A stretch of DNA of 7,549 nucleotides from Acidobacteriota bacterium (GTDB taxonomy: Bacteria > Acidobacteriota > Terriglobia > Acidiferrales > UBA7541), in NCBI GenBank assembly GCA_028876695.1, contig JAGWRH010000366.1, positions 1 to 7,549 on the forward strand, given 5' to 3'. The translations under genes and the position numbers were made by a program. The notes beneath the pieces were generated by a model. That model was given only the letters and a program-made list of their open reading frames with translations, was not told the origin of the DNA and ran no database searches. Positions 1 through 6,252 of the stretch are shown piece after piece. The stretch's first letter is position 1; the number at the start of each line of letters is the position of its first letter.

Positions 1-75
1 CATCCCGCCGCCGGCGAGTGCGGTCACTTTCAGGAACGAGCGGCGATCGATAAATACTTTTTCCAAGGTCGGCAT
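1..75 (-). CDS. Molybdopterin-binding oxidoreductase large subunit, N-terminal Tat signal only (partial)
   Basis: Only the first 25 codons are in the window; the gene continues past the left edge. The reading frame starts at the ATG at 75..73 and opens MPTLEKVFIDRRSFLKVTAL, followed by a small glycine-rich stretch. Residues 10-16 (DRRSFLK) match the twin-arginine motif, and the alanine/leucine/glycine run that follows is the start of the hydrophobic region of a Tat signal, so the protein is probably exported folded with its cofactor. A good ribosome site (AGGAGA, 86..81) sits five bases upstream. The gene follows a small [2Fe-2S] subunit gene after 15 bases. In the isoquinoline 1-oxidoreductase (IorAB) and related aldehyde oxidase families the next gene is the large molybdopterin cytosine dinucleotide subunit, which carries the Tat signal for the complex. 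The identity rests on that neighbour and the signal, because no catalytic region is visible. Another Tat-exported redox partner is possible. Confidence 0.72.
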   Translation of the reverse strand, partial: MPTLEKVFIDRRSFLKVTALAGGGM

Positions 76-90
76 CAGAGTCTCCTATTC

Positions 91-567
91 CTAGACCGTG
101 CTGTCTGAACCGGCGTTCATTCCGGCGGCTCGGTGAATGGCTTCGCGGATTCGGTGATAGCATCCGCAGCGGCATAGGTTTCCATGCATGGCGGCGTCGA
201 TATCCGCGTCCGATGGCTTGGGATTCTTCTTCAGCAGCGCCGACGCGGACATCATCTGTCCCGCCTGGCAATAGCCGCACTGCGGCACGTCCCCTTCGAT
301 CCACGCGACCTGCACCGGATGCGTGCCATCGGGCGAAAGACCCTCGATCGTGGTGATCTCTTTGTTATGCGCCGCCGAAACCGGCGTCAGGCACGATCGC
401 ACCGCCTGATCTCCCAGGTGCACCGTGCAGCAGCCGCATTGGCCAATGCCGCATCCGAATTTCGTGCCGTGCAGATTCAGGACATCGCGTATCACCCACA
501 AAAGCGGCATGTCCCCCGGAACGTCCACCGTTTCGTGACGCCCGTTTATCACCAATTTGTAGGGCAT
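91..567 (-). CDS. [2Fe-2S]-binding small subunit of a molybdenum hydroxylase (IorA-like)
   Basis: This 158-residue protein is the electron-transfer subunit of a xanthine-oxidase-family enzyme. These enzymes hydroxylate N-heterocycles or oxidise aldehydes with water as the oxygen source. The N-terminal plant-ferredoxin-like domain (about residues 1-75) has the cluster ligands C39, C44, C47 and C59. The C-terminal helical domain holds the second cluster, with C97 and C100 in QCGYCQ and C132 and C134 in NLCRCG. Gln96 sits where family members contact the molybdopterin cytosine dinucleotide. All eight cysteines are present and the length is normal for the family, so the subunit looks intact. There is no signal peptide, so it would be exported together with the Tat-tagged large subunit encoded 15 bases downstream. 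The ATG at 567..565 is preceded by GGAG (577..574) with a six-base gap. IorA is the nearest named relative by motif, but the true substrate cannot be read from this subunit. Confidence 0.93.
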   Translation of the reverse strand: MPYKLVINGRHETVDVPGDMPLLWVIRDVLNLHGTKFGCGIGQCGCCTVHLGDQAVRSCLTPVSAAHNKEITTIEGLSPDGTHPVQVAWIEGDVPQCGYCQAGQMMSASALLKKNPKPSDADIDAAMHGNLCRCGCYHRIREAIHRAAGMNAGSDSTV

Positions 568-606
568 GATCTACTCCAGAAGTGCGAGGATTGGCCGACG
601 GGCGAA

Positions 607-636
607 ACGGTAGCACCGCCATTTACTGCTTGTCAA
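607..636 (-). promoter_or_regulatory. Candidate sigma-70 promoter for the molybdenum hydroxylase operon
   Basis: On the minus strand a perfect -35 hexamer TTGACA (636..631) is followed after 18 bases by TACCGT (612..607), which matches the -10 consensus at three of six positions. Transcription would start near 600, giving a leader of about 33 bases before the ATG at 567. The -35 box is strong and the -10 box weak, as expected of an activator-dependent promoter. No start site has been measured. Confidence 0.4.
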
Positions 637-653
637 TCGGATGTGTGGACCGT

Positions 654-672
654 CGAGCACGCCGTGTGCTCG
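654..672. repeat. 7-bp inverted repeat upstream of the molybdenum hydroxylase promoter
   Basis: CGAGCAC (654-660) and GTGCTCG (666-672) are perfect inverted copies around a five-base centre. The centre of symmetry, at 663, lies about 63 bases upstream of the predicted minus-strand start near 600, a common place for an activator site. It could equally be a small hairpin with no role. Confidence 0.45.
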
Positions 673-696
673 CAAACCAACGGTTGCAAAAGTGAT

Positions 697-718
697 AGAT
701 GTGCCATGCGTCACATTG
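697..718. promoter_or_regulatory. CRP/FNR-family-like operator
   Basis: Bases 700-715 read TGTGC, six bases, then TCACA. This matches nine of the ten half-site positions of the CRP consensus TGTGA-N6-TCACA, and the palindrome extends one base on each side (ATGTG...CACAT). It lies in the spacer between divergent genes, roughly 107 bases upstream of the predicted start of the molybdenum hydroxylase operon and 104 bases upstream of the predicted DUF1572 start. It could serve either gene. The binding protein is unknown, and many CRP/FNR relatives share this consensus. Confidence 0.4.
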
Positions 719-789
719 AACAGATCGTGCCAACGCCGGACCGCCAGCCCATATCCACGTCATCTATTCTTGCAGCTGACGCATGGCAC
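701..789. repeat. Perfect 13-bp inverted repeat in the divergent spacer
   Basis: GTGCCATGCGTCA (701-713) recurs in inverted orientation as TGACGCATGGCAC (777-789), separated by 63 bases. The left copy lies inside the CRP-like palindrome, and the right copy overlaps the candidate -35 box of the DUF1572 gene. Centre-to-centre distance is 76 bases. The arrangement suggests paired operators or a long-loop stem. No transposase lies nearby to suggest insertion-element ends. Confidence 0.8.
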
Positions 790-804
790 GCTCTGCGATA
801 GATT
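776..804 (+). promoter_or_regulatory. Candidate promoter for the DUF1572 gene
   Basis: CTGACG (776-781) and TAGATT (799-804) are 17 bases apart, and each matches its sigma-70 consensus hexamer at four of six positions. The start would be near 811, leaving about 27 bases before the ATG at 838. The -35 box overlaps the right arm of the 13-bp inverted repeat, so a protein bound there would be expected to block RNA polymerase. Confidence 0.35.
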
Positions 805-826
805 TTCTCCGAGTTCTTTGAATTGC

Positions 827-832
827 GGGAGG
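827..832 (+). promoter_or_regulatory. Ribosome binding site that fixes the DUF1572 start
   Basis: GGGAGG at 827-832 lies five bases before the ATG at 838. An in-frame TTG at 823 immediately precedes this Shine-Dalgarno sequence and has none of its own, so the ATG is the better start. Confidence 0.75.
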
Positions 833-837
833 ATGCG

Positions 838-1404
838 ATGGCTGAAGGAACAATTGCGGCGGTGTATCTTCGCGACATCGTGCGAACCTATCACAACTAC
901 AAAGCGCTGGGCGAAAAGGCAATCGCTCAAGTCCAGTGCGATGAAGATTTGCATCTGCAGCTCGACACGGACTCCTATAGCATCGCCGTCATCGTCAAAC
1001 ACCTGACCGGTAATTTGCGCTCGCGGCTTCGCGATTTCCTTACTGCTGATGGCGAGAAACCGGATCGCCGGCGCGACGCGGAATTCGAAATGCCCGAGCG
1101 CGTCACGCGAGCGGAGCTGTTGCGTTGGTGGGATGAGGCGTGGGCGATTACACTCAGTACCCTGGACTCCCTGAAACCCGAGGACCTCGATAGGACAGTT
1201 CGAATACGCGGCGAGGAATTCCTCGCCATCGAAGCGCTGAACCGCAACGCCACGCACACTGCCTATCACGTTGGCCAAATTGTGTACTTAGCGCGGCACT
1301 TCGCCTCGCCCAATTGGAAGAGTCTCAGCATTCCCAAGGGCAAGTCAGCCGAGTACGCTAAAGGCGATTTCAAGACGAAAGGGATTGCGCGTACCAATCC
1401 GTGA
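838..1404 (+). CDS. DUF1572 family protein (DinB-like fold)
   Basis: This 188-residue protein matches my recollection of DUF1572, a branch of the DinB/YfiT four-helix-bundle superfamily. Characteristic blocks are visible in order: YHNYKALGEKAIAQV (residues 18-32), SIAVIVKHLTGNLRSR (48-63), DFLTADGEKPDRRRDAEFE (66-84), VRIRGEEF (121-128), NRNATHTAYHVGQIVYLA (135-152) and WKSLSIPKGKS (160-170). H55 and the pair H140/H144 occupy the places of the metal-binding histidine triad of DinB-type proteins, so a bound divalent metal is likely. It has no signal peptide or membrane segment and is probably cytosolic. The reaction is not established; DinB-fold relatives include thiol-dependent transferases and metal-dependent hydrolases. 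It is transcribed alone, divergently from the molybdenum hydroxylase genes and convergently with the helicase. The divergent spacer holds possible operators. Confidence 0.88.
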   Translation: MAEGTIAAVYLRDIVRTYHNYKALGEKAIAQVQCDEDLHLQLDTDSYSIAVIVKHLTGNLRSRLRDFLTADGEKPDRRRDAEFEMPERVTRAELLRWWDEAWAITLSTLDSLKPEDLDRTVRIRGEEFLAIEALNRNATHTAYHVGQIVYLARHFASPNWKSLSIPKGKSAEYAKGDFKTKGIARTNP

Positions 1405-1440
1405 CGTGTTTTTCACGACCTAGCGTCGGCGCGGCGCGGT

Positions 1441-1496
1441 GGGTCAGTTTGAATTCTCTCGCTCGTGACTCATGCGGTCAAAATTCAAACTGTCCC
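1441..1496. repeat. Long imperfect palindrome, copy 1, between convergent genes
   Basis: Arm GGGTCAGTTTGAATT (1441-1455) pairs with AATTCAAACTGTCCC (1482-1496): 14 of 15 positions pair, with one T-T mismatch, around a 26-base loop. It begins 37 bases after the stop of the DUF1572 gene and ends 27 bases before the stop of the convergent helicase gene. No run of T follows on either strand, so it is not a textbook intrinsic terminator, although a stem this strong could still protect or end both transcripts. A second copy with the same layout lies at 4824-4883. Confidence 0.85.
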
Positions 1497-1523
1497 CGGA
1501 AATTCACCCACCGTCTGATCTAT

Positions 1524-2762
<1,239 letters not shown>

Positions 2763-2959
2763 TGAGTCTGATTTACTTTCTTGTCGGGCTGGTCGTTCGC
2801 GTACACTCGCACATTTGTGTCGAGCCGCCGAAACGCACACTGCCGCGTTCAATTTGAATTTACGCTGAACACATCGGAGAGAACTGAAGGGCGGGTAATC
2901 TCAGATCGGGAACTGCACCGGAGGAACCGCACTACACAACCGCGTATCAACGCAAGTGG

Positions 2960-2968
2960 AGTATACCA
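2960..2968 (-). promoter_or_regulatory. Candidate extended -10 promoter of the helicase gene
   Basis: On the minus strand TGG is followed directly by TATACT (2965..2960), five of six matches to TATAAT with the upstream TG of an extended -10 element. There is no convincing -35 box, which extended -10 promoters can lack. Transcription would start near 2953, about 190 bases before the helicase ATG. Confidence 0.42.
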
Positions 2969-3066
2969 CACTTCTCCGGCGTTTGTTGTTTTTCGCATGC
3001 GTTTTCAATCGAGGGGTGCTATTTCGTTACCCCCCCATCTCAGCGAGTGGCTCGGCGCCCGGGCTC

Positions 3067-3096
3067 TTTCGTTGTGGACTGCAAATGAGGTATAAA
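3067..3096 (+). promoter_or_regulatory. Candidate promoter of the FAD monooxygenase gene
   Basis: TATAAA (3091-3096) is a good -10 hexamer in a GC-rich surround. The best -35 candidate, TTTCGT (3067-3072), is 18 bases upstream and weak. The start would be near 3103, leaving a leader of about 67 bases. Confidence 0.35.
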
Positions 3097-3169
3097 AACA
3101 GCCCGCGCAAGTAGCCGCGAATCGCGTGGCATCTCGAGGCTTTCGGCGCGCGTCAGTAGCGGAGCTAAA

Positions 3170-4816
3170 ATGGCGGATATCGAAGTTCCCGTTTTCATCG
3201 TCGGTGGCAGCCTGGTGGGAATGTCCACGGCCCTGTTCCTGGGGCATCACGGCATTCGCAGTCTGGCCGTTGAAAATCACCGCGGCACCGCCATCCATCC
3301 GCGCGCTGCCATGATCACCCAGCGCACTATGGAAGTTTTGCGCGAAGTGGGCGTCGAGCAGATCGTGATGGAGAAATCCGAAGAACAGTTTGTTCAGGAC
3401 GGCGCCATCATGGCGCTCGAAAGCCTGGCCGGCAAGGAAATCGCGTCGTTCATTCCCAATCTCAACGAAGGCGTGCGCGACGTCAGCCCCAGCCTGCGCC
3501 TGTTCATCACCCAAAATTTGCTCGAGCCGCTTCTCCAGCGCCGCGCCCATGAGCTGGGAGCCGAGCTGCGCTTTTCCACCGAAATGGTTTCCTTCGAAGA
3601 AGACCGCGATGGCGTTTCCGCGGTCATCCGCCATCGCGATACCGGCGAAACCCATACCGTGCGTGCGAAATATATGGTCGCCGCGGACGGCAGCCGTAGC
3701 AAAGTGCGCGACCGGCTTGGCATCCGAATGCTCGGCCACGGAGTTTTTTCGAAAAGCATCACCATCTATTTTCGTGGCGATATCGGGCCGCTTCTGCGCG
3801 GGCGCAGCTTGAGCGTCATGTACGTGGTCAATCCCGTGCTCAATGGTTTCTTCCGCGCCGAAAAGCCATTCACCTCCGGCTTCCTCGCGGTGCATTGGCT
3901 CGGCGACCCCAATAATCCCGTGACCGACGTATCGAAGGACCTCACCGAAGAGAAATGCTACGAGCTCCTTCGCGCCGCGTTGGGCACGGATACCGTGCCC
4001 GTCACAGTCGATAGCGTGATGCACTGGGACGCTCAGGCCGATACCGCCGAACGCTTCCGGCAAGGCCGCATCTTCCTCGCCGGCGATGCCGCGCACGTAA
4101 TGCCGCCGCATGGGGGCTTTGGCGGCAACACCGGCATTCAGGATGCGCACAACCTCGCGTGGAAACTGGCCTATGTGCTGAAAGGGCTCGCGGGATCCGA
4201 ACTTCTATCCACCTACGATCGGGAGCGGCGCTCGGCCGCCGGCTTCACCGTCGAGCAGGCTTTTTCGCGCTACGTCAATCGGGCCGCGCCCTATCTGCGC
4301 TCCGAGAATATGCAGCCGCTCGAAAACGACCTGAACATCGAGTGCGGCTACATCTATCATTCCGCGGCCGTGATTCCCGACTCTGCAAATGAAACGCGCG
4401 TGCACATGAATCCGCGCGAATCGAAAGCCATGCCCGGCACGCGCGCTCCGCATCTCTACTTGGAAAAAGACGGCGCGCGGATTTCCGCTCTCGATCTTTT
4501 CGGCGGCAATTTTGTGCTGATCACCGGCCCCGAAGCAAACGCCTGGACCGAATGCGCCTCCGCCGCGGCGAAACAATTGCGCGTGCCTCTCGACGTTCAC
4601 GCCGTGGGCAAAGCAGGACTGCTCGATCCCGGCGGCGACTTCCTGGCCGCGTACGGAATTTCGCCCGCGGGCGCCGTGCTGGTGCGGCCGGACGGCTTCG
4701 TCGCCTGGCGCGCAAAAACGGCCGAGGGCGCTTCGACCGGCCGATTCGCGGGCGTGCTGGATTCTGTTTTATGCCGCGGCGCGCAAGCCGAAACGGTTGC
4801 CTCAAACGCGAATTAG
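3170..4816 (+). CDS. FAD-dependent aromatic ring monooxygenase (class A flavoprotein hydroxylase)
   Basis: This 548-residue protein belongs to the PheA/TfdB/MhpA-like class A flavin monooxygenases, which use NAD(P)H and O2 to add a hydroxyl to an activated aromatic ring. The FAD-binding Rossmann start is VGGSLVG (11-17; canonical GxGxxG with a Ser in the middle). The conserved HPRAAMITQRTMEVLREVGV (43-62) follows, then the DG motif around D173-G174 (AADGSRSKVR) and the GD motif at G305-D306, with GDAAHVMPPHGGFGGNTGIQ (305-324) forming the flavin site. After the hinge PGTRAPH (422-428) comes a thioredoxin-like C-terminal domain (about 429-533), typical of phenol and polyketide hydroxylases. 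Length and motifs look complete. The ATG at 3170 follows GGAG (3161-3164) by five bases. An intradiol dioxygenase nearby suggests that the product is a catechol or hydroxyquinol. A role in polyketide or quinone tailoring is the main alternative, and the substrate cannot be assigned from sequence. Confidence 0.9.
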   Translation: MADIEVPVFIVGGSLVGMSTALFLGHHGIRSLAVENHRGTAIHPRAAMITQRTMEVLREVGVEQIVMEKSEEQFVQDGAIMALESLAGKEIASFIPNLNEGVRDVSPSLRLFITQNLLEPLLQRRAHELGAELRFSTEMVSFEEDRDGVSAVIRHRDTGETHTVRAKYMVAADGSRSKVRDRLGIRMLGHGVFSKSITIYFRGDIGPLLRGRSLSVMYVVNPVLNGFFRAEKPFTSGFLAVHWLGDPNNPVTDVSKDLTEEKCYELLRAALGTDTVPVTVDSVMHWDAQADTAERFRQGRIFLAGDAAHVMPPHGGFGGNTGIQDAHNLAWKLAYVLKGLAGSELLSTYDRERRSAAGFTVEQAFSRYVNRAAPYLRSENMQPLENDLNIECGYIYHSAAVIPDSANETRVHMNPRESKAMPGTRAPHLYLEKDGARISALDLFGGNFVLITGPEANAWTECASAAAKQLRVPLDVHAVGKAGLLDPGGDFLAAYGISPAGAVLVRPDGFVAWRAKTAEGASTGRFAGVLDSVLCRGAQAETVASNAN

Positions 4817-4823
4817 CGCCGCG

Positions 4824-4883
4824 GGTCAGTCTGAATTTTGTTGAGGGTGCCGCGAGCAGTTAAAATTCAGACTGCCAGTGCCC
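4824..4883. repeat. Long palindrome, copy 2, after the monooxygenase gene
   Basis: CAGTCTGAATTTT (4827-4839) pairs perfectly over 13 bp with AAAATTCAGACTG (4862-4874) around a 22-base loop. GGG (4823-4825) and CCC (4881-4883) flank it. Position 4831 is C paired with G4870, where copy 1 has T1449 paired with A1488, so the stem is kept through a compensated change. It starts within ten bases of the monooxygenase stop and is not followed by a T run. Confidence 0.85.
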
Positions 4884-4924
4884 AATGAGCGTCAACGCGC
4901 CCGGTGCCGCCTTCCGCGGCGGGC

Positions 4925-4953
4925 TTGACATTCCGCGCATCCAATCGCATTTT
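4925..4953 (+). promoter_or_regulatory. Candidate promoter for the MetE-like gene
   Basis: A perfect TTGACA (4925-4930) is followed after 17 bases by CATTTT (4948-4953), a poor -10 hexamer with three of six matches. The start would fall at about 4960-4962, at or next to the ATG at 4962, so the transcript could be nearly leaderless. The gene also has only a weak ribosome site (GGA at 4954-4956). Confidence 0.33.
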
Positions 4954-4961
4954 GGAACGCT

Positions 4962-6008
4962 ATGACGTTGCTACCCACATCGCTGGTTGGTTCCTATCCG
5001 CAGCCCGATTGGCTGATCGATCGCGAAAAGCTCAGCCATCAGATGCCGCCGCGCGTCCGCGCCGCGTCGCTCTGGCGCGTCGCGCCGCAATGGATCGATC
5101 AGGCGCAGGACGACGCCACGCTTCTCGCCATTCGTGCCCAGGAACGCGCCGGGCTCGACATTCTGACCGACGGTGAAATGCGCCGCGAAAGTTATTCCAA
5201 CCGCTTCGCCACCGCTCTCGAAGGCGTCGATCTCGAAAATCCCGGCACCGTCACCAGCCGCAGCGGCCATTCGATCACCGTTCCGCGCGTGACCGGCAAA
5301 ATTCGCCGCAAATATCCCGTGCAGGTTTGCGACATGCGGTTTCTGCGCGCCAATACCGATCGCAAAACCAAAATCACCGTGCCGGGCCCCTTCACCATGT
5401 CGCAGCAGGCGCAAAACGATTTTTACCCGGCCGTCGAGGAAATGGCGCTCGATTACGCCGCCGCCGTGAACGCCGAAATCAAGGATCTTTTCGCCGCCGG
5501 CGCGGACGTCGTTCAGATTGACGAGCCGTGGATGGAAGCGCGACCCGACGAAGCGCAGCGCTACGGGCTCGCCGCCCTCGCACGCGCCGTCGATGGCGTA
5601 ACCGGTACGATGGCTTTGCACATCTGCTTCGGCTACGCCGCGCTCGTTCCCGGCCGCCCGGCGCGATATTCGTTCCTCGAGAAATTAGCCGACGCGCCCG
5701 TGCAGCAGATTTCCATCGAAACGGCGCAAAGCAAGCTCGATTGTTCCGTGCTCGCCAACCTGCCGACGAAAACAATTATTCTTGGCGTGATCGACCTCTC
5801 GACCAATGAAGTGGAATCGGCGGAAACCGTGGCGGCTCGCATCCGTCGCGCGCTGCCGTTTGTGAGCCCCGAGCGCCTGGTGATCGCCACCGATTGTGGA
5901 ATGAAGTACCTGCCCGCCGAGTCCGCCTTCGGGAAAATGCAGGCGATGGTCGCCGGGGCGAGAATCATCCGCGCGGAAGCGCAGGCCCGCGCGCGCCAGC
6001 ACGCCTGA
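4962..6008 (+). CDS. Short MetE-like (cobalamin-independent methionine synthase family) zinc methyltransferase
   Basis: This 348-residue protein covers only the catalytic C-terminal barrel of MetE; full-length MetE is about twice as long, with a duplicated N-terminal barrel missing here. Family marks are LVGSYPQPDW (8-17), the block LDILTDGEMRRESYSNRF (65-82), IDEPW (186-190), LHICFGY (219-225), SIETAQ (251-256) and ATDCGMKYL (309-317). H220, C222, E253 and C312 occupy the four zinc-ligand positions of MetE, so thiol activation by zinc should be intact. The protein is cytosolic. Possible roles are methionine synthesis with a different methyl donor (as proposed for core-MetE enzymes), methyl transfer from a catabolic substrate, or thiol alkylation as in the related epoxyalkane:coenzyme M transferases. 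It lies 145 bases downstream of the ring hydroxylase on the same strand, separated by a strong palindrome and a promoter-like site, so co-transcription is uncertain. The family call is firm and the reaction is not. Confidence 0.9.
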   Translation: MTLLPTSLVGSYPQPDWLIDREKLSHQMPPRVRAASLWRVAPQWIDQAQDDATLLAIRAQERAGLDILTDGEMRRESYSNRFATALEGVDLENPGTVTSRSGHSITVPRVTGKIRRKYPVQVCDMRFLRANTDRKTKITVPGPFTMSQQAQNDFYPAVEEMALDYAAAVNAEIKDLFAAGADVVQIDEPWMEARPDEAQRYGLAALARAVDGVTGTMALHICFGYAALVPGRPARYSFLEKLADAPVQQISIETAQSKLDCSVLANLPTKTIILGVIDLSTNEVESAETVAARIRRALPFVSPERLVIATDCGMKYLPAESAFGKMQAMVAGARIIRAEAQARARQHA

Positions 6009-6114
6009 ATCCCGCCGTAGCGCTCCCCGGCGCGGCTCCGGGACTGGTCGGCGCGCAGACTCGGGCCAACTCTATCGCAGCCGCGACGGTGGCCGAGGGG
6101 AAATCGTACAGAGC

Positions 6115-6134
6115 GGCGCAATCGCGCCATTTTT
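6115..6134 (+). terminator. Probable intrinsic terminator of the MetE-like gene
   Basis: GGCGC (6115-6119) and GCGCC (6124-6128) form a perfect 5-bp GC stem with an AATC loop, followed after one A by five or six T (6130-6134). The stem is short but all GC. It lies 107 bases after the stop codon at 6008, and a second T run follows at 6140-6144. Confidence 0.5.
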
Positions 6135-6167
6135 GCGCGTTTTTGGGCGCTAAACGGGCTTGGGAGC

Positions 6168-6190
6168 GCCAATTTCCGCGCGAAATTGGC
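6168..6190. repeat. Perfect 9-bp hairpin between convergent genes
   Basis: GCCAATTTC (6168-6176) pairs with GAAATTGGC (6182-6190) across a five-base loop CGCGC. It lies between the convergent MetE-like and dioxygenase genes, 62 bases past the dioxygenase stop. No T run follows on either strand. It may help end the dioxygenase transcript, for which no better terminator is visible. Confidence 0.75.
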
Positions 6191-6252
6191 ATACCGATGT
6201 GCGAATTTACGCGATTCGATTCGCTAATTCGATGCGATTTTTCCCCCGCGTT

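Larger units (their letters stand above)
2763..3169. other. Divergent intergenic region (407 bases) between helicase and monooxygenase genes
   Basis: I see no supported gene here. The helicase side (2763-2953) would be a leader of about 190 bases if the promoter at 2960-2968 is real. It contains a 13-codon open frame (ATG at 2814..2812, TAA at 2775..2773) without a Shine-Dalgarno. The monooxygenase side carries a TATAAA box (3091-3096) and a GC-rich segment with a small possible hairpin near 3114-3130. No riboswitch class was recognised. Confidence 0.6.

Noticed and set aside
184..801. Plus-strand open frame of 205 codons opposite the [2Fe-2S] subunit
   Set aside because: It lies antisense to a gene with all eight cluster cysteines, has no recognisable domain and runs through the regulatory spacer.
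1405..1425. CGTG-TTTTT-CACG hairpin just after the DUF1572 stop, considered as a terminator
   Set aside because: The stem is only 4 bp and the T run is in the loop, not after the stem.
2763..2852. N-terminal extension of the helicase from a TTG at 2852
   Set aside because: The 30 extra residues are unlike any DEAD-box N-terminus, there is no ribosome site, and the ATG at 2762 starts exactly at the conserved family beginning.
3005..4150. Minus-strand open frame of 381 codons opposite the monooxygenase
   Set aside because: Its composition (rich in His, Ala, Gly, Glu) is that of an antisense frame of a GC-rich gene. The plus strand carries clear FAD motifs over the same bases.
4971..5621. Minus-strand open frame of 216 codons opposite the MetE-like gene
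   Set aside because: It is the antisense shadow of a conserved zinc methyltransferase, with no motif of its own.
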